Shown here one piece after another: positions 1 through 9,620 of a stretch of DNA of 64,000 nucleotides (within the stretch, counting starts at the first letter, position 1; every line of letters starts with the position of its first letter). The DNA comes from CAVTPD01 sp963736575 (GTDB lineage: Bacteria > Bacteroidota > Bacteroidia > Cytophagales > JAAEPT01). Location of the stretch: NCBI GenBank assembly GCA_963736575.1, contig CAVTPD010000001.1, positions 248,001-312,000 of the forward strand. The letters are read 5' to 3'. A program made the translations under genes and the position numbers. The notes under the pieces are model-generated. The model was given only the letters and a program-made list of their open reading frames with translations, was not told the origin of the DNA and ran no database searches.

Positions 1-846
1 GTTGCCTCCCGTGGCAAGCCTGCCCCGACCGACGATGGTGGTGCCGTCTTTTGAAATGGCATTCGCATCGCTGGAGAATTCCGATTTGTCCGGGCGGAGA
101 TCACCTAGACCTATGGTTGGTCCATTGGGTAGTGTGAACGATATCGCCTCGTTGTTGGTTCCGGAGCCGGATGAACGGTTTGCTGAACTTGAGATGCCGA
201 CCGCCTTTGTGCCGTTTCCTGAAATGCCAACAGCAAAGGATGTCGTCCGACCGCCAGGGAGATCCGGTATGATCGTGAACGGCTTCGCGTTTCCCGGTCG
301 GTAAATAAACCCTAGGAAGGTGCTGGGTGAAGCGCCGGAAACGGTAAATGGATCCGCGCGTCCGCTACCTGCAAAGGCAGTCCCATCAGTCGAGGAAGCA
401 TTAAAGACCGATGAATGGCTGGCATCGAAGCTTTGAAGTATTTCATCCGGCGGCTCGATCAGAGCCGGGGTGTAGGTTCCGTTGCTCTGTCTTGTCCACA
501 ACGTAGCTTGTGATTCATTGAAATCGTTTCTCGCCTGGCCAAAGATCACCTGTCCGTTCCCGGATATTCCTTTAATATCCGTTGTGGTATTCGTGGTGCT
601 TGCGAAGGGAAGACGAACCGAGCCGGTGTCCGCTTTCCAAACGAACCCTGCGGTCACGTCATTGGCTCCGATGCGCTCCTCGCCTTTGCCGACCACGATC
701 GTTCCGTCAGAGGAAACACCGTTGCCAGAGCCATTGATGCGGGCACCGGGCAGGTCGGGTATGACGGTAAAGGTCGCAGCACCGGCTTCGGAAAGCAAAA
801 CTACGAGCGCCATTGCCGCAGGGACATGACAGCAGGATTTTGACAT
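1..846 (-). CDS. HAF-repeat secreted protein, 3' end cut by window edge
   Basis: Continuous minus-strand frame from ATG at 846 running off the window, 282 codons visible. A short N-terminal signal-like segment ends near 'EAGAATFTVIP'. The body shows repeats of the HAF type: 'IPDLPG' followed by 'G.S.dGt.vVG' appears near residues 33-56 and again as 'IIPDLPGGRTTSFAVGIS' and 'AISKDGTTIVGRG'. This matches the extracellular HAF-repeat family, which is often found with PEP-CTERM sorting in Verrucomicrobiota; the C-terminal sorting signal, if any, lies outside the window. It is 15 bp downstream of, and co-oriented with, the PEP-CTERM gene at 862-1935, so the two are probably co-transcribed. The function of the family is unknown. 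Confidence 0.8.
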   Translation of the reverse strand, partial: MSKSCCHVPAAMALVVLLSEAGAATFTVIPDLPGARINGSGNGVSSDGTIVVGKGEERIGANDVTAGFVWKADTGSVRLPFASTTNTTTDIKGISGNGQVIFGQARNDFNESQATLWTRQSNGTYTPALIEPPDEILQSFDASHSSVFNASSTDGTAFAGSGRADPFTVSGASPSTFLGFIYRPGNAKPFTIIPDLPGGRTTSFAVGISGNGTKAVGISSSANRSSGSGTNNEAISFTLPNGPTIGLGDLRPDKSEFSSDANAISKDGTTIVGRGRLATGGN

Positions 847-861
847 GGCTGAACCCTAATT

Positions 862-1935
862 TTAGCGACGGCGGCGTAGAAGGAACCCGGGAACAATCAA
901 GGTCGACAGGATCAGAACCGATGGCTCCGGGATCGCAAAAACGCCGGCTTCCGCTCCGCCTGCAGTGGAAGTGACGGCAAACGCGAGGTTGCCATCGTAC
1001 CAATCAAGATGGGTGACGTTTGCAGTGTTTGCGGGCCCTGTTTCAAGCTCATCCCTGGAGATGACCAGCTTCAAACTGGCTGCGGCATCGTCAGGATCGA
1101 AGCTGAAGATGTCGCGGGATTGGGCGTTACGGAGATATACCAGTCCATCTGGAGCGGCGAAAATTTCCGAAAGGCTGAAAGCAGTTCCGTTTGAATTCAG
1201 AGCGGCAATCTGTGTTTCCGTGAAAACCAGGGCGGCCGTGTTCATTGAGAGGCTGTAGGCGTAGAGGTTGCGGGTGCCGCTTGAACCGGTGGAGAAAAAG
1301 ACCGAGTTCCCGATTGATGCAATGCCTCCTGCGAGTTGGTCCGAACCGTTCAGGGCAGTCAGAGCTGTGGAATCCAAGAGTGTGCTGACGCTTCCGGGCC
1401 CGGTTGTTGCCATAAGGGCGCGGGAGCCGTTACGGGCTTGGTAAAATGCATATTCCCCGGTGGAGATATTACCGTGAACACCAAGAATCTGTGTGTTGGT
1501 GATTCCCAGCGCGGTATTGATATCGCCGCTGGAGACATAGGAAGAAATCGCGCCGGTCGAGGCATCGACACGGTAGATTCCCGCGGACCCTGAATCGGCA
1601 AATTGGATTGAATCGAGAGCCCGAAATCCAAATCCGGTGGACCCGGAAAGGAAAGTCGCACCACCATTGACGGCACTGATGGACGATTGTGGGGTAAGGA
1701 CGGAGGAGGTTTTGGTTCCGCTAAGGTCGCTCACCTTTGTGATAGCGAACGCACCATTGGTGACCGTGGCGTAAAGGTCGTCGCCTTGGATTGCGAAGCT
1801 GTTGAACTGCGATGCTCCTGAGGTTCCGACGATTTCGGAGAGAGTGGCGAGCTGGGTATAAGCTGCATCCGCCGTGATAGCGGTGGAAAGGACGGCTGCT
1901 GCGCCAAAGGCGTATGAAAATCGTTTCGGACTCAT
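862..1935 (-). CDS. PEP-CTERM sorting-domain secreted protein
   Basis: 357 residues with an N-terminal signal peptide (MSPKRFSYAFGAAAVLSTA) and a C-terminal PEP-CTERM tripartite signal: 'IPEPS', then a hydrophobic stretch 'VLILSTLIVPGFLL', then a basic tail 'RRRR'. Proteins with this tail are processed by exosortase and exported to the outer surface in Verrucomicrobiota and other EPS producers. The central part is low-complexity, rich in Ser/Gly/Ala, and resembles beta-propeller-like surface proteins ('LYATVTNGAFAITKVSDLSG', 'GIYRVDASTGAISS'). No enzymatic motif was recognised. It is the first gene of the leftward pair with the HAF protein. Confidence 0.85.
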   Translation of the reverse strand: MSPKRFSYAFGAAAVLSTAITADAAYTQLATLSEIVGTSGASQFNSFAIQGDDLYATVTNGAFAITKVSDLSGTKTSSVLTPQSSISAVNGGATFLSGSTGFGFRALDSIQFADSGSAGIYRVDASTGAISSYVSSGDINTALGITNTQILGVHGNISTGEYAFYQARNGSRALMATTGPGSVSTLLDSTALTALNGSDQLAGGIASIGNSVFFSTGSSGTRNLYAYSLSMNTAALVFTETQIAALNSNGTAFSLSEIFAAPDGLVYLRNAQSRDIFSFDPDDAAASLKLVISRDELETGPANTANVTHLDWYDGNLAFAVTSTAGGAEAGVFAIPEPSVLILSTLIVPGFLLRRRR

Positions 1936-2155
1936 CTTGTGATTTGTGTGTTGTAGTTTCTTGTTGACTGCAGGGCTCCAGCTGCGGGAGCGGAAGCAGG
2001 CGGCGTTCCAAGCTTGGCTTCACGGAAAGAATCGCTAAGTATTTGAATGAGGGGGATTTAGTCGTGCAATTTTTGCGTGATTCTGACTGCGGATTTTGCG
2101 AGTGACGCGAGTCAAATGCCTTGAGCGAAAGCCGGATTGTGGTTTGATTTACGCA

Positions 2156-3262
2156 ATGAATGTAAACCGACGGAAAATGATGGCGCTTATGGGAGCGGGA
2201 GCGCTGGCAAGCGGACGAGGGTTCGGTGCAGAAGGAGAAACCAAGAAATACGGGATCGCTCTTGTTGGGCTGGGAAATTATGCGAGAGGGCAGCTAGGAC
2301 CGGCGCTCAAGGAGACCAAAAACTGCAAGCTTGTCGGCATCGTTACCGGCTCACCGGAAAAGATTCCTGTATGGCAGAAAGAATACGGCATCGCCGAGAG
2401 CAATGTTTATAATTACGAGAATTTTGATGAAATCGCGGACAACGAGGAAATCGATATCATCTACGTTGTGTTACCGACAGGCATGCATGCCGAGTATTGT
2501 ATACGTGCGGCGAAAGCAGGGAAGCATGTGATCTGCGAGAAACCGATGGCAGGCACAGTCGAGGAGTGTGACAGGATGATCGCTGCGGCGGACGAAGCCG
2601 GGGTGGGCCTGCACATGGGCTACCGCCTGTTCTGGGATCCGTATCACCAGCGATTGATGGAAGTGGCTGAGAAGGAAGAGCTCGGGAAGTTGAAGTCGGT
2701 GGAAACGGCATTCGGCTTTTACCATAAAAACCCTGACGTAAGCAATTGGACCATGACCAAGAAACTGGGGGTTGCGGGGCAGCTTTACAATGTCGGCACG
2801 TATCCGATTCAGGCGGCTCTTTATACGGCGAGGGAAAATCCTGTCCAAGTAACCGCTACCTCTCACAATTCCCGCCCGGAGATTTTCACTGAAATCGAAG
2901 AAGGCTATGAATGGGTTCTCGAATTCCCCAGTGGAGTCCGGGCGACCGGTTTTTCGAGCGCTGGAAAAGCGGGCAACTTCGCGATCTGTCATGCGGAGCA
3001 GGGCAAGTTCGGCATTGATACCCAGTGCTATTCTTTTGGAGGCCAGGGAGGATTCGTAGGAGAAGAGCGAATGAATTTTCCTTCGGTAAACCAGCAGGCG
3101 CATCAGATGGATGGAATCTGCGAGGCGATCCGCAAGGGCGAGAAAGGAATGGTTCCCGGAGAAATGGGCCGCCGTGACGTCGCGATCCTGGAGGCGATCG
3201 TTGAATCCGCCGCGACTGGAAAGACGGTGGAGTTTGGCGACCTAGGTTACCCTGCGGTTTAG
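2156..3262 (+). CDS. Gfo/Idh/MocA family oxidoreductase, exported
   Basis: Starting at ATG 2156 gives a protein with a twin-arginine-like leader (NRRKMMALMGAGALASG), which is preferred over the upstream in-frame ATG at 2096. An N-terminal Rossmann motif 'VGLGNYA' (about residues 37-43) and the family hallmark 'CEKP' (127-130) identify a NAD(P)-dependent sugar or polyol oxidoreductase of the Gfo/Idh/MocA superfamily, most like periplasmic glucose-fructose oxidoreductase-type members. The C-terminal beta-sheet substrate domain is complete. The substrate cannot be deduced. It ends 4 bp inside the convergent peroxidase gene. Confidence 0.85.
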   Translation: MNVNRRKMMALMGAGALASGRGFGAEGETKKYGIALVGLGNYARGQLGPALKETKNCKLVGIVTGSPEKIPVWQKEYGIAESNVYNYENFDEIADNEEIDIIYVVLPTGMHAEYCIRAAKAGKHVICEKPMAGTVEECDRMIAAADEAGVGLHMGYRLFWDPYHQRLMEVAEKEELGKLKSVETAFGFYHKNPDVSNWTMTKKLGVAGQLYNVGTYPIQAALYTARENPVQVTATSHNSRPEIFTEIEEGYEWVLEFPSGVRATGFSSAGKAGNFAICHAEQGKFGIDTQCYSFGGQGGFVGEERMNFPSVNQQAHQMDGICEAIRKGEKGMVPGEMGRRDVAILEAIVESAATGKTVEFGDLGYPAV

Positions 3263-4620
3263 TCGGCATCCACTCCGTAGGCGAAGCGATAGAATTTCCG
3301 CCCGCCGGTCGATTCCATCGGGATGGTTATTTCCAACGAGCCTTCCGCTGTTGCACGCACTGCGGTGGAGGTCCATTTGTCGAGATCCTCTGAGGTCTGT
3401 AAGATGTAATCCACATTCGGAACTCCGCTTGCGGCAAGCGTGACCAGTTGCCGATCGTTCTCGTCGACCGAGTAGCTCATTTCAGCAGCGGATTCGGGCA
3501 GCACGATTGCGGCCAGCGTGTCGTCCGAACCGAAAGGTGATGAGAATTTTTCGTCCGTATAGATGGCGCTGCCAGTCAGTGTCTGAATGAATGCGACCAA
3601 TTCGCTTTTTTCGGCCGCGCTTAGATTCAGGCGCTGTGGCTGGCCGCCGCCACCGCGCAGGCGCGGATCAAGGCCGGGCACTATGGCGGGTATCGCGTTG
3701 TAGTGGTCAATGACGGAGAGCAAAGTCGGCAGCGAGGCATCGTGCATGAAGCCGCCGTGTGATGAGCCGTTTGGTCCGACACTGTCACGGAGGCTGGGGG
3801 AGCGGGTGTTGGTGAAATCGCTTCCGCCGCCCAAGGAGCCAACCACACCGTTGTTTCCACTGACCGGAGTGATGTCGAATTCCGGCGGATTATGGCAACC
3901 CGCGCACCCCGCTCCTCCCGCATTGGGTGGCCGCATGAAGAGATTTTTCCCTGCGTTCTCGGTCGCCGTGTAGTTTGGGAAATTCTGGTTATCGTTTCGG
4001 ACGGCGCGTCCCGTATCGTATTTGCTGTCGAATGACTGGATGCTACGCACGAATTGGGCGAGAGCTTTGCCCACCCGCTCCTCGGAGACCGTCCCATCGC
4101 CGAACACACCTTGGAAAAGGACGCGATATTCTTCGATTGCAGCGAGTTTCACCACCAGGTCGGAAAACGCAGGATCGCCGTTTGTGCCGCTGAAACCCAT
4201 CTCAATGTGATCACGGATCGGCATTGTTGCCTGGTCCTCAGCGCTATCGGCCCTTTCATCCCAGAAAAAATGTTGTTCTGCGGAGAAACGTGCGTTGACG
4301 AGTCGCATCGAGTGGCGCCCGGTGGTCCCCGCAACACCCAGACTGGCAGTCGCCGGATCGCCGAAAGCATTTTCCTGGCGATGGCATGATGCGCAGGAAA
4401 TCTCGTCAGTGCGCGAGAGGCGCCTGTCATAAAACAACACCCTGCCGAGCGTGGCACCAAGATCGGTAATGACATTGTCCTCCGGTGTGTTGTCTTTGGA
4501 GACATAGGCTGGGACCGGCTGGTTGGCGTAGTTTTCCGGGTTTGTTAGATCGATGACTTTGTCCTCCGCCATTGCGGAAGCGATCATCATTGGAAGTAGG
4601 AAGAAGAGTCTGGCTTTCAT
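3259..4620 (-). CDS. di-haem cytochrome c peroxidase / MauG family protein
   Basis: 453 residues with a cleavable signal peptide (to about SAMAE). Two c-type haem motifs are visible: C76-A-S-C79-H80 ('ISCASCH') and C239-A-G-C242-H243 ('GCAGCH'). This is the arrangement of bacterial di-haem peroxidases that reduce hydrogen peroxide in the periplasm, and of MauG-like enzymes. An extra C-terminal domain of about 100 residues after the peroxidase core ('YSVDENDRQLVTLAASGVPNVDY...FYRFAY') looks like a short beta-rich domain found in secreted planctomycete/verrucomicrobial proteins. The gene is convergent with the oxidoreductase and divergent from the methyltransferase. Confidence 0.88.
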   Translation of the reverse strand: MKARLFFLLPMMIASAMAEDKVIDLTNPENYANQPVPAYVSKDNTPEDNVITDLGATLGRVLFYDRRLSRTDEISCASCHRQENAFGDPATASLGVAGTTGRHSMRLVNARFSAEQHFFWDERADSAEDQATMPIRDHIEMGFSGTNGDPAFSDLVVKLAAIEEYRVLFQGVFGDGTVSEERVGKALAQFVRSIQSFDSKYDTGRAVRNDNQNFPNYTATENAGKNLFMRPPNAGGAGCAGCHNPPEFDITPVSGNNGVVGSLGGGSDFTNTRSPSLRDSVGPNGSSHGGFMHDASLPTLLSVIDHYNAIPAIVPGLDPRLRGGGGQPQRLNLSAAEKSELVAFIQTLTGSAIYTDEKFSSPFGSDDTLAAIVLPESAAEMSYSVDENDRQLVTLAASGVPNVDYILQTSEDLDKWTSTAVRATAEGSLEITIPMESTGGRKFYRFAYGVDAD

Positions 4621-4723
4621 GGAAGTAGGCAGAGAATGGCGTGTGTCCGTAAAGCGCGAATGTGGAAATGGTGCGGAATTGTAAGGACTTTGTTAAGAGG
4701 GTGGACTTGGCAGAGCTTGCAAA

Positions 4724-5839
4724 ATGACGGTGGCTATACCAGAGATCGTCATGGACGGGTCGCTGGAGGAATTTTTCAAAGCCACCGCGTATCCGCCAAT
4801 GAGCCACCCTTCGGCGTATCCTGCGGTGAATGCGAAGGTGGCGTGGAAGGCCGGATTGGCCGTGTGCAAGCCCGAGGAGGCGAAGATTTTGGAGATAGGC
4901 TGCGGGACGGGGCATCACATTATCTCGATTGCACATTGCTGGCCGGGATCCCGGTGCACAGGCGTCGATATTTCTCCGCAAGCAATTGCCCGGGCAAGGA
5001 GCCGTGCTGGTCGCGCCGGGGTCGGCAACGTCAGCTTCTGCGAAGTGGCGCTTTCGGATTTCGAGCCCGATTGCGAGTTCGACTATATCATTGCCCACGG
5101 ATTTTTCTCGTGGGTGGAGGACGAGGCGAAAGTGGGGCTGATGGATTTCATTCGGAGACATCTCTCCGAAAACGGCATTGCCGTGGTAAGTTTCAATGTC
5201 GCCGCCGGATGGAAATTCCGGATGAACGTTGTCGAAAAAATCCGGGCGATTCAGTCAGTCGGGAACGTGGATTTGATCACAGCGCTATCGGTTTTCCGCG
5301 AAGCGAGCGTGGACGACGCCGAGATCGCGATCATCGACGACATGCTGGCGAAAGGAGCGCAAGTTCTCGAATTTGATGACTTCGCCCCCGTGATGGATGC
5401 GTGGTCGCTCGGTGCGTTTCAGAAACTGGCGGAAGAGAATGAATTGCGATGGCTCGGTGATTCTGTCTCCGGAGAAAAAGGTAGTGACACCGGGGATGAC
5501 GAATTCCAAAAAACTTTCCGCTCGGAAATTCTCTGCCGCGCTGATGCGAACTTTTCATGTGAGCCACTGCCAGTTTTTTCAGAGGTATCTGGAGACCGGA
5601 GAGTTCCCTCTTTTCCGAAGCTGAATCCATGGCGTTTGTTGTGCGCACGGGAAGGGCTTCCGGTGCCGGATGCTGAACTGATACCATGCGGATTTTCGAC
5701 CCCGCAACTTCTCGTCATGTCTCTAATGGATGGCACTCGCTCACATGTGGAGCTAGCCGCCTACGCGAAGAAGCAGGAACCGAATCTTGATTTCGTGGCT
5801 TTTCTCAAGCACATGGCAGGACGTGGTTTTTTCCTCTGA
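4724..5839 (+). CDS. class I SAM methyltransferase with methyltransferase regulatory domain
   Basis: 371 residues. The SAM-binding motif I 'ILEIGCGTGHH' lies near residue 55, followed by 'GVDISPQAI' (acidic motif II), 'FDYIIAHGFFSWV' and 'LSENGIAVVSFN', which is a classic seven-strand class I methyltransferase. The segment after it ('AFQKLAEENELRWLGD' and downstream) resembles the regulatory domain (PF10119-like) that follows such methyltransferases. The C-terminal part ends with 'DGTRSHVELAAYAKK', a winged-helix-like tail seen in the same family. The substrate is unknown. The promoter probably lies in the 103-bp divergent gap with the peroxidase gene. Confidence 0.8.
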   Translation: MTVAIPEIVMDGSLEEFFKATAYPPMSHPSAYPAVNAKVAWKAGLAVCKPEEAKILEIGCGTGHHIISIAHCWPGSRCTGVDISPQAIARARSRAGRAGVGNVSFCEVALSDFEPDCEFDYIIAHGFFSWVEDEAKVGLMDFIRRHLSENGIAVVSFNVAAGWKFRMNVVEKIRAIQSVGNVDLITALSVFREASVDDAEIAIIDDMLAKGAQVLEFDDFAPVMDAWSLGAFQKLAEENELRWLGDSVSGEKGSDTGDDEFQKTFRSEILCRADANFSCEPLPVFSEVSGDRRVPSFPKLNPWRLLCAREGLPVPDAELIPCGFSTPQLLVMSLMDGTRSHVELAAYAKKQEPNLDFVAFLKHMAGRGFFL

Positions 5840-5911
5840 ATTAGGTGATCCTTTGCGATCCGCAACTATTTTGGATTGAATCAAATCCTTAAAAAAGGAG
5901 ACGGTATATCC

Positions 5912-7084
5912 ATGGCTGCCGATTCATTAACCGAAACAACATCCACAGGCTGGTTCAGCCGCATCGGGAATTCGATCAAAGGAATCCTCTTCGGATTGGT
6001 GTTGGTAGTCGTTTCCGCTGTTCTGTTGTTCTGGAACGAGGGTCGCGCGGTGAAGGCGCGCAAGACTCTCGACGAGGGCGCGAAGACCGTAGTGACCATC
6101 CCGGCAGATGCATTTGATGGCTCGAAAAACGGAAACCTCGTTTACATGACCGGCAAGGCGACCTCCAAATCACCTCTCAAAGACTCCGCCTTAAATATCA
6201 CTGCCGATGCGCTAAAGCTGAGACGTGCGGTCGAAATGTATCAGTGGAAAGAGGAGAAAAAGACGGAAACCAAAAAGAAACTCGGTGGTGGCGAAGAGAC
6301 CACGACCACCTATTCCTACGTGAAAGATTGGTCAAAGAAGCCAATAAACTCTTCGGAATTTAAGAACCAGAACGGCCATGAAAACCCACCCATGCCGCTG
6401 GAATCGCAGGAATGGACTGCCGATCCGATTGCTCTAGGCGCATTCACGCTTTCGCCCGGGCTTATGAGGCAGATTGACAACTTCACACCAGTTCAGGCCG
6501 CTGCGGAATCCGTTTTTCCAGAAATGGTGGAGGGCAGGAAAGTCCACCGTGCCGAAAATGGGTTTTATCTTGGTGAAGATCCATCCGCCCCTCTGATCGG
6601 TGATGCCAGAGTAAGTCATCAGGTCGCTCTCAGCGATGATGTCAGTGTGATCGCAAAACTGCGTGGAAACACGTTCGAACCATACATCGCCAAGGCTGGT
6701 GGAAATATCGAGATGCTGGAAATTGGAAACCACAGCCCGGAATCCATGTTTCAGTCCGCCCAGGCGAGCAATAAGACAATGACCTGGATTCTTCGCTTGG
6801 TCGGAGTTCTGGTGATGTTCTTCGGATTCTCCGCAATCTTTCGCCCCTTATCCGTTCTTGCAGATGTTCTCCCCATCGCGGGGACGATCGTGGGAGTCGG
6901 AACCAGTCTGGTTTCCATTCTTCTCACCATTTCCATCTCGCTGGTGATCATCGCATTCGCGTGGATTTTCTACCGCCCTTTGGTTGGCGTTCCGCTGCTC
7001 GCCGCAGCGGTTGTGGGAATTGTTTTCCTGATCAAAAAACTCATGGATCAGAAAAAATCCGGTGCGGTGGTGCAAGCTGTGTAG
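5912..7084 (+). CDS. TMEM43 (LUMA) family membrane protein
   Basis: The start was chosen at ATG 5912 because AAGGAG at 5895-5900 precedes it; an in-frame ATG at 5876 lacks such a site. The protein has one membrane segment near the N terminus ('GILFGLVLVVVSAVLLFW') and three or four near the C terminus ('ILRLVGVLVMFFGFSAIF', 'LPIAGTIVGVGTSLVSILLTISISLVIIAFAWIFY', 'VGVPLLAAAVVGIVFLI'), with a large extracytoplasmic domain between. This topology and the 'WNEGRAV' start are typical of the TMEM43 family, whose bacterial function is not established. It stands alone on the plus strand, 72 bp after the methyltransferase. Confidence 0.85.
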   Translation: MAADSLTETTSTGWFSRIGNSIKGILFGLVLVVVSAVLLFWNEGRAVKARKTLDEGAKTVVTIPADAFDGSKNGNLVYMTGKATSKSPLKDSALNITADALKLRRAVEMYQWKEEKKTETKKKLGGGEETTTTYSYVKDWSKKPINSSEFKNQNGHENPPMPLESQEWTADPIALGAFTLSPGLMRQIDNFTPVQAAAESVFPEMVEGRKVHRAENGFYLGEDPSAPLIGDARVSHQVALSDDVSVIAKLRGNTFEPYIAKAGGNIEMLEIGNHSPESMFQSAQASNKTMTWILRLVGVLVMFFGFSAIFRPLSVLADVLPIAGTIVGVGTSLVSILLTISISLVIIAFAWIFYRPLVGVPLLAAAVVGIVFLIKKLMDQKKSGAVVQAV

Positions 7085-7205
7085 GTCTTCTCGGAGTGCG
7101 GCTGGCTCGCCTCCTGTGTCAGAATTCACAGAAAGGACTCACACCCTATCGGTAGAGGCGTTTCCAAAGACGGACAGCTCGTCAAGACCGTCCCAACCTG
7201 TTGAC

Positions 7206-8051
7206 TCAGTTCGCCAACGGATCGAGACCAAGCCATTTCCTTTTCGAGGAGTCCGCAGGATCGTGGAGGTTCCAATAGTTGGAATTCATCAGGCGCTTAT
7301 TGAGTTTCGCGTTGGTGGTGCCCGTTGGGGTTTTCTCCGTCCACGAGCGGATGATGTGAGGGAAGTCCGTATCGAAGCCGATGGAGAGAACCCGCCCCAG
7401 CGATGGATAGGAAATGGTGTAAACGGACACGTTTCCTTTGGGTGTGAGGGTGCCTTTTGCTTTTGTGGCTGCGATTGCTTTGTGATTGTAGCGAGTGAAA
7501 ATCGCTCCCGGGATGGCTGTGAAATCTCCGATTGGGAGTCTTTTGGGATCGAGGCGCAAGGTGATCCAGAGTTCTTCCTCAAGGTTAACTTTCTGAATGA
7601 TGACGTCCTTATCGCCGGCGTTCTCGAAGTAGGAGCGGAGTTCCACATTCCAATTTCCGTCCCGGTAATTTGATTGCTGGAATGCTTGGCCGCACCAGTC
7701 TTGGATGGAGGTAGTGGATTTCAGCGCGTGCGGGAATTTTTCCAAATCAGTGGGGCGGAAGGTGCTGGTCATCGTCCTGTAGGAGTAGATGCCGGTGTTG
7801 AATGTGGTTAGGGCGTTGAGCTTGAGGACATCTGTGGAGTTGGACTTCCCGCTCTCGTTTTTTACCTGCCTGTCTATAAGAAATGGCTCGGTGACGAAGA
7901 TGAGTTCCGCGTGGCCCGGATGGGTTTTCCCGTAGCGCGACTGGGAAAGATCGAAAGAACTAATTTCGGCGCCGTTGAACCAAAAATCCTGAATCTGGTC
8001 CGCCTGAAGAAGCGAGCCAAACAGTGACAATACGAGTGCGAAAAATTTCAT
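7206..8051 (-). CDS. secreted protein of unknown function
   Basis: 281 residues with a signal peptide (MKFFALVLSLFGSLLQA). The mature region begins 'FWFNGAEISSFDLSQSRYGKTHPGHAELIFVTEPF' in segments that I recognise as a family also common in Bacteroidota lipoproteins, where copies carry conflicting automatic labels; I do not trust those labels. A conserved 'DWCGQAF' and 'ELWITLRLDPKRLPIG' are also family features. No catalytic motif was identified. It is divergently placed to the lipoprotein gene at 8137, sharing an 85-bp intergenic region. Confidence 0.65.
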   Translation of the reverse strand: MKFFALVLSLFGSLLQADQIQDFWFNGAEISSFDLSQSRYGKTHPGHAELIFVTEPFLIDRQVKNESGKSNSTDVLKLNALTTFNTGIYSYRTMTSTFRPTDLEKFPHALKSTTSIQDWCGQAFQQSNYRDGNWNVELRSYFENAGDKDVIIQKVNLEEELWITLRLDPKRLPIGDFTAIPGAIFTRYNHKAIAATKAKGTLTPKGNVSVYTISYPSLGRVLSIGFDTDFPHIIRSWTEKTPTGTTNAKLNKRLMNSNYWNLHDPADSSKRKWLGLDPLAN

Positions 8052-8136
8052 GGGTGCAAGCTATCAGCAGTGGGTGGAAATACCAGCCGACGGATTTGCG
8101 TCTTGAGAGAAGGGTCTCGCGTGGCATGATGATCGG

Positions 8137-8916
8137 ATGAAATTTCAAACGATGGGACTGGTCGCCGCAATCGCCATGCTGAGCGGAGCTTGTGAAAAGC
8201 ATGAGGAAGCGTCCGCTCCGGATGAGGCAAAGAATCTAGTCATGGACTCGATCAAGGCTCACGGCGGGACTGACAAATGGTATGGAAACGGCCAGCTTCA
8301 GTTCCAATGGACCTATCACATGTCGGACCGAGGGCCGGATGCGGTCGTCGATACGATTCAAACTGTCGATCCTTCGACAATGGCGGTGATGCACGAAGTC
8401 GTGGGGAAGGACATCCGGTTCGGAATGAACAAAGGGGAACTTTGGGTCCGTCCGGAAAACGCCGAATTTACACCTCCTCCGCGTTTTTGGGCGCTGACGC
8501 CTTTCTACTTCCTCGGGATTCCATTCGTTTTCAACGATGAGAATGCAAACTTCGAGTTGTTGGCGGATAAATTGGAATTCGAAGGTAACGATTACGCCCA
8601 GGTAAAGGTGACCTATGACAAAGCCGCAGGCGATTCACCGGATGACTATTACGTCCTGCTTATTGATCCGGAGACGAAGATTACGAAGGGTGCCTATTAC
8701 ATCGTAACAAGCAGCCTCGTCGCAAAGGACGGTCCGGGACCACCGAAATTCATCTCTCTGGATGATCTGCAGGATGTGGGAGGGGTTAAACTCGCAGGAG
8801 GCCACCGCACGTTTGCGATGGAGGACGGGAAAATCGGAGAACAAATGCGTTATACGGACGTTTCCGGAGTGAAATGGTTGCCGGAAGGCACCGTGGATCT
8901 GAGTGTGCCGGATTGA
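8137..8916 (+). CDS. putative lipoprotein, DUF6503-like
   Basis: 259 residues. A lipobox 'LSGAC' (Cys at residue 19) predicts a lipid-anchored protein. The body ('MDSIKAHGGTDKWYGNGQLQF', 'YTDVSGVKWLPEG') resembles a family of LolA-like outer-membrane-associated proteins (DUF6503-type) whose members begin with an 'AHGG...W' helix and end with a 'KWLP' strand. The assignment rests on pattern memory and is moderate. The function is unknown. Convergent with the DUF1080 gene, separated by 65 bp. Confidence 0.6.
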   Translation: MKFQTMGLVAAIAMLSGACEKHEEASAPDEAKNLVMDSIKAHGGTDKWYGNGQLQFQWTYHMSDRGPDAVVDTIQTVDPSTMAVMHEVVGKDIRFGMNKGELWVRPENAEFTPPPRFWALTPFYFLGIPFVFNDENANFELLADKLEFEGNDYAQVKVTYDKAAGDSPDDYYVLLIDPETKITKGAYYIVTSSLVAKDGPGPPKFISLDDLQDVGGVKLAGGHRTFAMEDGKIGEQMRYTDVSGVKWLPEGTVDLSVPD

Positions 8917-8981
8917 TTTCCAGGCAGTCTTCGTCAGATAATATCTAACCGATATTCAGACTTTCGAAGATCACTCACCGC

Positions 8982-9587
8982 TCAGTCGGTGGAGATCTGG
9001 ATGTAACGGTACTCCATTTGCCCTCGATCGCCTTCGAGACCGATTGGTCCTGTCGGCGGGAGTTCAAAAGCTTCCTCCAGGACCTCTCCGTTGCAGGTGC
9101 AACGCGCGGTCCCGTTTTTCACGACCACTTCCAACTGGTTCCAGTCCCCGGACTTGTAGTTTTTCAGGTCCTTGTAAGGCCCCGCGACGGGATAGTCCCT
9201 GCACTGTAGCTGAGGCTTGCGGATGAAGACGCCGCTGTCCGCATTTTCGCTGGCGCGGAATTGCAGCTTTAAGGTGAAATCCTCAGGAAACTCCTCAACC
9301 GTATACAACTGGGATAGGATGCGATCTTTCCCCTCAGGGAAATTCACGGTCAGTATCCCGTCCTTCGCCGAGTAGCGCCCCGCGTCGCTGGATTCCGTTT
9401 TCCCATCAAACGTTTCGGTGATTTTTCCGATTTCGGGTGTCTTTTTTTCAGTGCGAATCCGGAAACACCAGCCGCTAAGATCTTTGCCATTGAACAAGCT
9501 TTTGAAACCAGGATCCGGTTTCCACTCATCGGCGTGAAGGCCGGTCATCGATAGGACAAGGGTGGCTGCGAGTAGGATTATTTTCAT
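8982..9587 (-). CDS. DUF1080 (3-keto-disaccharide hydrolase-like) secreted protein
   Basis: 201 residues with a signal peptide (MKIILLAATLVLSMTGLHA). The domain shows the DUF1080 pattern: 'GFKSLFNGKDLSGW' at the start, 'DFTLKLQFRASENADSGVFIR' in the middle, 'GDWNQLEVVVKNGTARCTCNG', and the C-terminal 'GPIGLEGDRGQMEYRYIQI'. This concanavalin-like fold is abundant in Planctomycetota/Verrucomicrobiota, and some members hydrolyse 3-keto-glycosides. No partner 3-dehydrogenase lies next to it, though a Gfo/Idh/MocA protein is encoded 6 kb away. Confidence 0.88.
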   Translation of the reverse strand: MKIILLAATLVLSMTGLHADEWKPDPGFKSLFNGKDLSGWCFRIRTEKKTPEIGKITETFDGKTESSDAGRYSAKDGILTVNFPEGKDRILSQLYTVEEFPEDFTLKLQFRASENADSGVFIRKPQLQCRDYPVAGPYKDLKNYKSGDWNQLEVVVKNGTARCTCNGEVLEEAFELPPTGPIGLEGDRGQMEYRYIQISTD

Positions 9588-9620
9588 GATAGAGGTTATC
9601 TTTTATGCCGGATCTCCGGA

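Noticed and set aside
2096..2155. Upstream start for the Gfo/Idh/MocA gene
   Set aside because: It precedes the signal peptide and adds residues unlike the family.
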